Shown: piece by piece, positions 6,873-12,318 of the stretch
Numbering within the stretch: the stretch's first letter is position 1
Layout of the letters: each line of letters opens with the position of its first letter
Source: CAYMCO01 sp964388955
Lineage (GTDB): Bacteria; Chloroflexota; Anaerolineae; Anaerolineales; E44-bin32
DNA length: 12,318 nt
Assembly: GCA_964388955.1 (NCBI GenBank)
Contig: CAYMCO010000058.1
Span: 1-12,318, forward strand
Direction of reading: 5' to 3'
Position numbers and translations under genes: made by a program
The notes under the pieces: generated by a model
Database searches by the model: none
Told to the model about the DNA's origin: nothing
The model's input: only the letters and a program-made list of their open reading frames with translations

Positions 6873-6952
6873 CGGCTACCTATCGGGTATGAGCCAGAAT
6901 AGATAGATGAAGACATGCACTTCATGCTTGAAGATGGGGGCAATATATCTTG

Positions 6953-7414
6953 ATGGACTGCTACGCGGACACAGTCGCAATTCCCTGGATTGCCGAAAGG
7001 GAGAACGCCGAGGCCGAATTGAACGCCGAACCTAACAATACGCGAATGATCGTAAACCACGATCAAGATCTCGACTGCTTGCTGGGGGTTGTCGAGGGGA
7101 AATTAGACATGCCAGCAGTCCAGAAGTATATTCACCAGGTGGTCCGAGCGGCCAAGCTATATGGCTGCACGTGCATCGTGAACGACTGGCGTGGGGCAGA
7201 GCTTGATCTCTCGACGGTTGAGATATATGCCTTTCCCGATCTACTGGATCGGTTGGGGTTTGGCCGGCCTTGGCGCGGTGCCCTGGTTGTTTCGGGAGGC
7301 GCGGAGGATTTCAGTTTCCTCGAAACTGTGGCATACAATCAGGGATTCAGGCTGAGAGTCTTCAACGATATAAAACGCGCGACGGAATGGATCTCAGCAG
7401 GTGGGGAAGGCTAG
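6953..7414 (+). CDS. SpoIIAA-like/STAS-fold protein
   Basis: A 153-residue soluble protein, intact from ATG 6953 to TAG 7412-7414. From M32 onward it resembles SpoIIAA-like/STAS-type proteins: an N-terminal strand pair (MIVNHDQDL, LLGVVEGKLDM), a helix (QKYIHQVVRAAKLYG), CIVNDWRGAELDLSTVEIY, ALVVSGGAEDFSFLETVAYN and a final RVFNDIKRATEWI. In this group these proteins tend to be small regulatory or lipid-binding-like folds; the exact role is not known. The start is unsure: ATG 6953 has only a GGGG about 12 bases upstream, and ATG 7046 would begin exactly at the fold (122 residues) but has no visible ribosome site. The first 31 residues are Glu/Ala/Asn-rich and could be a flexible tail. Its promoter probably lies in the divergent gap before it. 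It follows the signalling cluster on the same strand, but a link is only a guess. Confidence 0.65.
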   Translation: MDCYADTVAIPWIAERENAEAELNAEPNNTRMIVNHDQDLDCLLGVVEGKLDMPAVQKYIHQVVRAAKLYGCTCIVNDWRGAELDLSTVEIYAFPDLLDRLGFGRPWRGALVVSGGAEDFSFLETVAYNQGFRLRVFNDIKRATEWISAGGEG

Positions 7415-7759
7415 ATCTCGACACCGGGCCTGCACTGCCGATGTGGAAGCATGTTCTTCTTCCAAACGCGCTCGCGTTGCCGGTCCTGGCAAGCCCGACA
7501 TGTCGTCTCCGTCTGCCTGGGCTGCACCATAAGGGCATTCACCTCCCGCTTGTCTGCAGACCGCGGGAGGAGTAGATCAATCGCATGGCGCATCTCGTAG
7601 TGGCTTGCACGCGAAAAGCGGGTCGATCGGCCATGGCCGCCGCAAACTCGGATCGGGGTTCGGCCTGAATGACCCGCGTGAACGTCCTCAACCAGATGTA
7701 GTTCGCGGTGCTCTCATTCCTGCCGGTTCAGTATCTATCCGGGTTGGCTGCGCTTCTCT
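7415..7759. other. Intergenic stretch between convergent genes
   Basis: No confident gene was seen. A 60-codon minus-strand frame (7411-7593) contains CRAC and HRQC pairs that look loosely like a metal-binding finger, but it has no ribosome site and runs into the end of the STAS-like gene. The strong hairpin at 7542-7570 is the main structure here. Confidence 0.4.
7542..7570. terminator. Strong hairpin between convergent genes
   Basis: CCTCCCGC (7542-7549) pairs perfectly with GCGGGAGG (7563-7570). The loop itself contains the palindrome GTCTGCAGAC, so the stem can extend almost to the tip. It lies between the ends of two converging genes, where a bidirectional terminator is expected, but neither side has a T-run. 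It could instead be a protein-binding dyad. Confidence 0.35.
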
Positions 7760-8509
7760 CTACCGCATGTCGCGGATGCGGACCTCAACGCCTTCGACGT
7801 CTTTCATCAATGACAAGAGCTCGGAGACATCTGTGTCGCCATAGTGGTAGGGATACAGGATGGTGGGCCGGACCATCTTCGCCGCCTCCACGACCATCGC
7901 GGGCGTCATCGTATAGGGGAGATTCATGGGCAGAAAAGCGATATCGACGTCCCCTAAGTCCGCCATCTCAGGTATGTCTTCTGTGTCCCCGGCGATGTAC
8001 AGGCGCTTGTTGCCGAAAGTCAGGAGGTATCCATTCCCCATGCCCTTTGGATGATACGCTTGGCCATTGGGGCGTTTGTGCACAAGGTTGTAGGCAGGGA
8101 CCGCCTCCACCCGCACCCCAGCCACTGTTCGCACCTCCCCGTTCTTCATGACCAGCCCATCATGGACCTGCGATGCGCATGCCATGGTGCAAATCAGCTC
8201 TGTGTGCGGAGTGCGGATCGCGGCCAGCGCCCCCTTGTCCAGATGGTCGTGATGTTCATGAGTGATCAGGACAACATCCGCCTTCGGAAGCATCGAGTAG
8301 TCGGCCACTTTGCCATAGGGATCAATGTGAAACACCTGTCCCTCGGACTTGATCATCAGGGAACCGTGCCCCAGGAAGGTGATCTCGAGCGGGCCAGCGG
8401 ATGTCTCGATCACATCTGTTTCATGCGATTGATTATATTTCACCTTCCAGCCTCGGATGTGGGTGCCTCTTGAGACAGCCCAACGTTCTTCAACGTTTCC
8501 ACCACTCAT
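7760..8509 (-). CDS. MBL-fold metal-dependent hydrolase (UlaG/UPF0173-like)
   Basis: A metallo-beta-lactamase-fold hydrolase of up to 249 residues. It shows the opening strand ITFLGHGSLMI, HIDPYG, the metal-binding signature THEHHDHLD (83-91, HxHxDH), YIAGDTEDIPEM with the Asp ligand, and a late His in LYPYHYGD. Family members split phosphodiester, lactone or related bonds using two metal ions in the cytoplasm; the substrate here is unknown. The start is uncertain. ATG 8509 lies 18 bases after the permease stop with AGGA close by. GTG 8443 (VKYNQSHETD) would remove 22 residues that have no counterpart in the core and place the fold nearer the N-terminus, as is usual. It follows the TauE-type permease gene on the same strand, so the two are probably co-transcribed. 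Confidence 0.88.
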   Translation of the reverse strand: MSGGNVEERWAVSRGTHIRGWKVKYNQSHETDVIETSAGPLEITFLGHGSLMIKSEGQVFHIDPYGKVADYSMLPKADVVLITHEHHDHLDKGALAAIRTPHTELICTMACASQVHDGLVMKNGEVRTVAGVRVEAVPAYNLVHKRPNGQAYHPKGMGNGYLLTFGNKRLYIAGDTEDIPEMADLGDVDIAFLPMNLPYTMTPAMVVEAAKMVRPTILYPYHYGDTDVSELLSLMKDVEGVEVRIRDMR

Positions 8510-8527
8510 TCATCCTGATTGGCCGCG

Positions 8528-9241
8528 TCAGGAAAGCAATAGCCGCGCGCCGATGATCACCAAGAGCACAAGGATCACCTTGCGAAATGTCCGAGTATCC
8601 AGCCGTTTGTCCATCTTCAAGCCAGCCCAGATTCCCAGCACCATCGGCGCAAGGCTGATCAGCAGATCTCGCCAGACGAGAGAGGTCAAATTCCCGGCCA
8701 GCGCGTGTCCCAAGACAAGAAATCCACCTTCCAGCACGAACAAGCCCTGCAGATTGGCCTTGAACTGATCTCGCGACCATCTCTTGGAATCTGCATACAG
8801 AATGACCGGAGGGCCGGATATATTGTAAGCGCCACCCAAGATTCCGGCCAGCAGGCCAAAGCTGTACGCCCAATTGCGGTGTCGCAGTTCTGGAAGCCGA
8901 TTCCCGGTGAGGGAATACGCGGCATATCCAATGGTGATACCCCCCAACACGTCTAGTATCAGTCCCTCGTCCAGCCACCTGAGCGCCAGAATCCCAAGCG
9001 GAATGCCAAATATGGATGCGACAGCCAGACGTGCCAGAATCCGGAAATCTAAGGACTGCCGATAATGGAACAGCAGAAAGAGCTCCGAGATCAACGCAAC
9101 CAGCGCCACAAGCGGCGTGGCGACGTGAATCCCCAAGGGCCCGACCAGGAGAGGCATGGAGACCAGAGCCAAGCCGAATCCGGCGAGGCTCTGCGTGAAG
9201 AGCGCCAGGAAGATCACGATCGCCAGGATCACGGAATTCAC
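8528..9241 (-). CDS. TauE/SafE-family membrane permease
   Basis: A 237-residue integral membrane protein with about seven to eight helices. It opens with VILAIVIFLALFTQSLAGFG and has the repeated family pattern of a Gly-rich helix pair: AGFGLALVSMPLLVGPLG near the start and the second copy LLAGILGGAYNISGPPVILY in the middle (ISGPP is typical of TauE/SafE). It ends with a helix VILVLLVIIGARLLLS. The family is thought to move sulfonates, sulfite or other small organic anions; the substrate is not shown. I chose GTG 9241 because the membrane fold begins there and the length fits the family. GGAGGGAG lies about 13 bases upstream, somewhat far. The frame stays open to ATG 9838, but the extra 199 residues have no membrane or family features and are probably not translated. 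The MBL-fold gene follows by 18 bases. Confidence 0.85.
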   Translation of the reverse strand: MNSVILAIVIFLALFTQSLAGFGLALVSMPLLVGPLGIHVATPLVALVALISELFLLFHYRQSLDFRILARLAVASIFGIPLGILALRWLDEGLILDVLGGITIGYAAYSLTGNRLPELRHRNWAYSFGLLAGILGGAYNISGPPVILYADSKRWSRDQFKANLQGLFVLEGGFLVLGHALAGNLTSLVWRDLLISLAPMVLGIWAGLKMDKRLDTRTFRKVILVLLVIIGARLLLS

Positions 9242-9933
9242 GAGTGGTATTCTACTCCCTCCATCGAAATCTGCTGCAGCGAAGCGATCGCAAGCGCCTT
9301 GGACGTCAGGCCGATCGCGAGCGGACTCCGCTGCGCTACATCCGTTCCTTTGTCTCACGGCGATGTGCGATTCGATCCACGAAAGCCAGGCGTCGACGCA
9401 ATCCAAGTCCAACGGATGGGCGCGCTCTTCCACCAGCGGAAGGAGATTGAGGCCGAGCGTCGCGTCACCCACCATGCGGATCTTTGTGTCGAGGGTCGAG
9501 TCTCGTTTCTCGAGCGCCCGCGCCTGCGGTTCGCTTCTTGCCTGGGCCGGGATCTGAGTGATCAGAATCGGTGGCCCAAAGGCTTCCAGTAGCCCCCTCC
9601 CGCGAATCTGGCTAGACCACTCACGCCGTAGAGAACGCCGAGGGAAGTGCATTAGCTCGTATTCCTCTTGTTGGGACAATGTCCTGTGCGCAGGCGTGTC
9701 GAAATGAGACCAAGATGGGGCCACGGTCTCATGACCTGGGAGCCGGATTGCGATAATGTGTTCTTGGAGTACGGGGCGCGGAGAGGTCTCGCGCATGACC
9801 GGGCAGAATGGACATGGCGGCAGGAGCATCGCTTCCATTCAGGGGCGCCGGTCCGCAGGAGGGTATCCAATGGAGCCCAGTAGTGTCCACGGCATCTATC
9901 TGTCTGCGGTTGTGACCGCAAAGGAGCCATAGC
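9242..9933. other. Long stretch without a confident gene
   Basis: Both strands have long open frames here, expected at this GC content. The minus-strand one continues into the permease gene (to 9838), and part of it (around LDTKIRMVGDATLGLNLL) reads somewhat like protein, so a decayed gene is possible. None has a ribosome site with a matching family fold. AAGGAG at 9921-9926 belongs to the next plus-strand gene. Confidence 0.4.
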
Positions 9934-10632
9934 GTGTCAGCACCACAAGGAATCGTGAAAGGGGACCCATTTCAGAGGCTGACAAGTGCGGCGTTGGTCA
10001 TTGGCGCCTGCTTGCTCCTCGTCTTTAACATTCTGGCTCCCCGGCCTGCTGATCCGACCGATCTGCAAGCCTCGTTCACCAACATGGTCAATCGGTATTC
10101 TCTCTTCCAGCTCTCCCACCTGATGCTGGCTGCGGGGTTCTGGGCGGTGATGGCGGGCCTGGCAGGCGTGGATCGCTCCATTTCCGAGAAAGGAGCGGCC
10201 TGGGCGCGAATTGGCTTCTTGGGAATAATCGTCGGCACGGCCCTGTTCACGATCACAATGGCCTTTACGGCCACGGAGGCCAGTTCCGCAAGGGCTTGGG
10301 CCGCCGCATCCGGGGCTGAGGAAGGAGCCGCGTTTGCTGTGACGGTGGCTACCGTCAACGTCGGCAAGGCTGCGTACATCATGAGTATATTGCTCTACTG
10401 GCTCTCCCTCGCCTTCGTAGGTGTCGGGATGGCTCGTAGCGGGATCTATCCCGGCTGGCTCGCCTGGGCGCCGGTGGCCCTGGGTGTGGCGATGACCGCT
10501 GTCGTGGGTGTTCCCCAGTTCATGGTGGGGGATGTGCGGGCCTCTTCCATGCTCATCTTCGCCGGTCTTGCTGGCTTGACCACGGTCTGGCTTCTGGCAG
10601 CCGGGATCTGGATCGCGCGAAGGGCTTGGTAG
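9934..10632 (+). CDS. Multi-pass membrane protein of unknown function
   Basis: A 232-residue membrane protein with about six to seven helices at roughly 16-34, 56-79, 91-113, 131-165 (one long or two short), 175-197 and 206-228. Hydrophilic loops contain DPTDLQASFTNMVNR and ARAWAAASGAEEG. GTG 9934 is backed by AAGGAG (9921-9926) seven bases upstream. The layout resembles DUF4386-type or other small uncharacterised bacterial membrane proteins, but I see no motif that fixes a function. It is the first gene of an apparent operon: the methyltransferase begins six bases after its stop. No catalytic or transport residues can be picked out, so only the membrane location is secure. Confidence 0.8.
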   Translation: MSAPQGIVKGDPFQRLTSAALVIGACLLLVFNILAPRPADPTDLQASFTNMVNRYSLFQLSHLMLAAGFWAVMAGLAGVDRSISEKGAAWARIGFLGIIVGTALFTITMAFTATEASSARAWAAASGAEEGAAFAVTVATVNVGKAAYIMSILLYWLSLAFVGVGMARSGIYPGWLAWAPVALGVAMTAVVGVPQFMVGDVRASSMLIFAGLAGLTTVWLLAAGIWIARRAW

Positions 10633-10638
10633 CGTCCC

Positions 10639-11238
10639 ATGAGATGGTTCTACGAACTCCTCTACCGTTACTTCCGCGCCCCGTATGACATCGGCCCGCG
10701 AAAAGAGCTGGTTGCACTGGTCGAGAGCGGGCGAATCAAACCCTGCAGAGCCATCGACCTGGGCAGCGGCACGGCCAGCAACTGCGTCTTCCTGGCAAGC
10801 CGAGGGTTCGACGTGACGGGAGTGGATTTCGCCGCCGCGGCAATCGAGTTGGGTCGCAAGCGGGCGGCGGAGGCAGGGGTGGCTGTGAACTTTGTCCGGG
10901 ATGATCTCACCGACCTGCGCCATATTCGGGGCACCTACGACCTGCTGTTGGATTATGGCACGCTGGATGACCTGCGGTGGAAGGATCGCCAACTTTATGT
11001 GCGGAACGTACTTCCCTTGACACATGCACGGAGTCGCTTCCTGCTGTACTGCTTCGAATGGAAACCCCGCTGGTGGGAGCGTTCCACCTGGTTCGGGATG
11101 GCGTGCGAACCCGGTGAGATCCTGCGCAGGTTCGGAGCGCATTTCGAAATCGAGCGCTATGCGGAAGGGACAACGGGCTCTTTCGTCATCCCCGCCTGGT
11201 CCGTCTATTGGATGAAGAGACAAGGAGCAGAATCATGA
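10639..11238 (+). CDS. Class I SAM-dependent methyltransferase
   Basis: A 199-residue small methyltransferase. Motif I is AIDLGSGTASNCVFLASRGF (38-57); the acidic residue that holds the ribose of S-adenosylmethionine follows as D63 in VTGVDFAAAAIELGRKRA. Motif III-like VNFVRDDLTDL and the post-motif LLLDYGTLDDL complete the Rossmann core. The N-terminus (RYFRAPYDIGPRKELVALVESGRI) resembles the TehB/thiopurine-methyltransferase-like group of short methyltransferases that act on small molecules; the substrate is unknown. ATG 10639 follows the membrane gene by six bases, without a clear ribosome site, so coupling to the upstream gene is likely. Its stop overlaps the next start as ATGA. The gene pair with membrane proteins on both sides suggests a small lipid or small-molecule modification unit, but that is a guess. 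Confidence 0.85.
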   Translation: MRWFYELLYRYFRAPYDIGPRKELVALVESGRIKPCRAIDLGSGTASNCVFLASRGFDVTGVDFAAAAIELGRKRAAEAGVAVNFVRDDLTDLRHIRGTYDLLLDYGTLDDLRWKDRQLYVRNVLPLTHARSRFLLYCFEWKPRWWERSTWFGMACEPGEILRRFGAHFEIERYAEGTTGSFVIPAWSVYWMKRQGAES

Positions 11239-11627
11239 CCACCTGGTTCACCTCTCGAAATGGAGCTCTCACGCTTTCGTTCATAGCGATGCTCAGCTTG
11301 CTGGCTCGATCCTACTACGACGTGCGCTATATCCTTGTCGAGGAATACAGCCAGCTCATGGCGGGGATGGACATCTTGTGGATCGTCGCTCTTACGGCGA
11401 TCGTCGGCGGGAACATGGCCGCGTTGATGGCAGCTACAGGAGATCGCCGCGGCGGATGGGTTGCCGTCTTCGTCTATAACCTGATCACGGGGTTGGGGTG
11501 GGGCGCGGCGTCGTTAGTGGCCTTCCTGAGCAATTCGCTCGAACTCGTGATCTTCACCGCCAGCTTGGTCACGGGGGTGCTCGCCGCGGCGGCGGTCGGA
11601 TCGCGGCTCAGGAGCGCTGCGACATGA
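11235..11627 (+). CDS. Small membrane protein, hypothetical
   Basis: A 130-residue protein with about four hydrophobic helices: roughly 10-25 (ALTLSFIAMLSLLA), 46-66 (DILWIVALTAIVGGNMAALM), 76-96 (WVAVFVYNLITGLGWGAASLV) and 104-122 (LVIFTASLVTGVLAAAA). The start ATG 11235 overlaps the methyltransferase stop (ATGA), and AAGGAG (11222-11227) lies seven bases upstream, so this start is preferred over GTG/ATG codons further up. No family recognised. It is the third gene of the operon starting at 9934. Confidence 0.8.
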   Translation: MTTWFTSRNGALTLSFIAMLSLLARSYYDVRYILVEEYSQLMAGMDILWIVALTAIVGGNMAALMAATGDRRGGWVAVFVYNLITGLGWGAASLVAFLSNSLELVIFTASLVTGVLAAAAVGSRLRSAAT

Positions 11628-11777
11628 TGAATTGCCGGACGCCACCCATCGCCTGTCCGGCGGCCCGAGGCGGGAGGTGATTGCCGGCGCCAATTCTACG
11701 ACGTGTCGCTCAGAGTTCGTGGCGCAGGGTCGTGGTGAGGGTTATGAGCCTGCGACCTATCCGAAGGAGGTGTTAAG

Positions 11778-12230
11778 ATGTCAGTGATCGAAGCGAGCAC
11801 GGTGATCGGCTGCCCCGTCGAAGAGGTTTTCGCGTACGTATCGGATATGGCAAAGACGCCGGAGTGGTCCGCAGAGTTGGTGGACGTGGCGGAAGTATCG
11901 CCGGGGCCAACGGGCGTGGGAACGACGACGAAGTCGACCGTCAAGATCCTGGGTCGGGAGCTTGAGACCACGAGTAAGATCGTCGCATTTGAGCCCAACC
12001 GCCGTTTCTCCCTCGAGCACGATGCCGGCCCGGTGACGATCCATGACGATTGGTTCCTCTTCGAATCCGTCGAAGGCGGCACCAAGGTGACGCATAGAGC
12101 GGATATCGAGGCTGCCGGCTTCTTCAAGCTTGCGGCGCCTGTCGCGGCACGCCTGGCTCGAGGGCAGTGGGAGCTCAACTTCTCCACACTCAAGGAGATC
12201 CTGGAGGCCCGGGCTGCGAACACCGCATAA
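11778..12230 (+). CDS. SRPBCC-family (START/polyketide-cyclase-like) protein
   Basis: A complete 150-residue soluble protein with a near-ideal ribosome site (AAGGAGGTG, 11764-11772) before ATG 11778. It has the SRPBCC helix-grip pattern: an N-terminal strand then VEEVFAYVSDMAKTPEWS, a middle sheet with GVGTTTKSTVKILG, RRFSLEHDAG and DDWFLFESVEGGTKVTHRAD, and a long C-terminal helix (ELNFSTLKEILEAR). These proteins enclose a hydrophobic pocket and bind or modify lipids, polyketides or other ligands; none can be named here. It sits 150 bases after the previous gene, so it probably has its own promoter. The 88 bases after it contain only a small hairpin (GCCGC 12290-12294 with GCGGC 12299-12303) without a T-run. 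Confidence 0.9.
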   Translation: MSVIEASTVIGCPVEEVFAYVSDMAKTPEWSAELVDVAEVSPGPTGVGTTTKSTVKILGRELETTSKIVAFEPNRRFSLEHDAGPVTIHDDWFLFESVEGGTKVTHRADIEAAGFFKLAAPVAARLARGQWELNFSTLKEILEARAANTA

Positions 12231-12318
12231 CCGAGACACACCCTGCAACGCATGCGGGAAATGGGCTCCCAGCGCCTGGCTGATGCGTCGCCGCGAGCGC
12301 GGCTGAGCCGGCGCGGAG

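Larger units (their letters stand above)
6353..6949. other. Divergent intergenic region, about 600 bases
   Basis: This lies between the minus-strand membrane protein gene and the plus-strand STAS-like gene and probably holds promoters for both. It contains a perfect dyad (6514-6527), an imperfect one (6856-6872) and AT-rich patches such as GATATATATGAC near 6554-6565 that could be -10 elements. The open frames in it (for example plus 6562-6765) have no ribosome site or recognisable motif. Confidence 0.4.

Noticed and set aside
9242..9838. A 199-residue N-terminal extension of the TauE-type permease
   Set aside because: It has no membrane helices or family match, and the permease has its normal length from GTG 9241.
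9937..11223. A 428-codon minus-strand open frame
   Set aside because: It is opposite three plus-strand genes with good ribosome sites and clear membrane or methyltransferase features; the translation is Pro/Gly/Arg/His-rich without fold-like pattern.
11696..12253. A 185-codon minus-strand open frame at the end of the window
   Set aside because: It is antisense to the SRPBCC gene, which has a near-ideal ribosome site and a complete fold pattern.
1..12318. tRNA, rRNA, CRISPR array or insertion sequence
   Set aside because: No cloverleaf, repeat-spacer pattern, transposase or terminal inverted repeats with target duplications were seen on reading both strands.

Overview
The window looks like a chromosomal piece from an uncultured bacterium, most likely Chloroflexota (Anaerolineae-like). 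This is inferred from gene content: an MtmB-type methyltransferase end, many NarL-type signalling parts, PDZ/multi-membrane sensor kinases, small TauE and MBL proteins. No rRNA, tRNA, CRISPR array or insertion sequence was recognised. The coding density is uneven, with several 300-700 base stretches of eroded or non-coding DNA.

Layout. (1) 3-194 is the C-terminal end of a monomethylamine methyltransferase (MtmB)-like protein cut by the window edge. 335-802 is a decayed NarL/LuxR-type response regulator with two frameshifts and an internal stop. 803-1233 has no convincing gene but carries a candidate promoter. (2) 1234-5543 is the most interesting part: four tightly packed, co-directional genes for a 74-residue peptide with one tryptophan near its C-terminus, a short divergent isoprenyl-diphosphate-synthase-like protein, an 810-residue membrane sensor kinase with a PDZ-like loop and a HisKA_3 core, and a NarL/LuxR-type response regulator. 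This is the parts list of the Bacillus ComQXPA system, in which ComQ prenylates a Trp of the pheromone precursor ComX, ComP senses it and ComA answers. Here the order is X-Q-P-A. (3) 5544-7414 holds a small membrane protein on the minus strand, a 600-base divergent regulatory-looking gap and a SpoIIAA/STAS-like protein. (4) 7760-9241 is a minus-strand pair: an MBL-fold hydrolase and a TauE/SafE permease. 9242-9933 has no confident gene. (5) 9934-12230 is plus-strand: a multi-pass membrane protein, a class I SAM methyltransferase and a small membrane protein in one apparent operon, then an SRPBCC-family protein.

How the genes may work together. The peptide, prenyltransferase-like enzyme, kinase and regulator overlap or nearly overlap, so they are probably made together as one cell-cell signalling module. 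The peptide's N-terminal two thirds resemble the helical leader of NHLP-type precursors, and also ComX. No dedicated exporter or leader protease is encoded nearby. The other gene groups are ordinary accessory functions with no visible link to the signalling module, apart from the STAS-like and small membrane genes that follow it.
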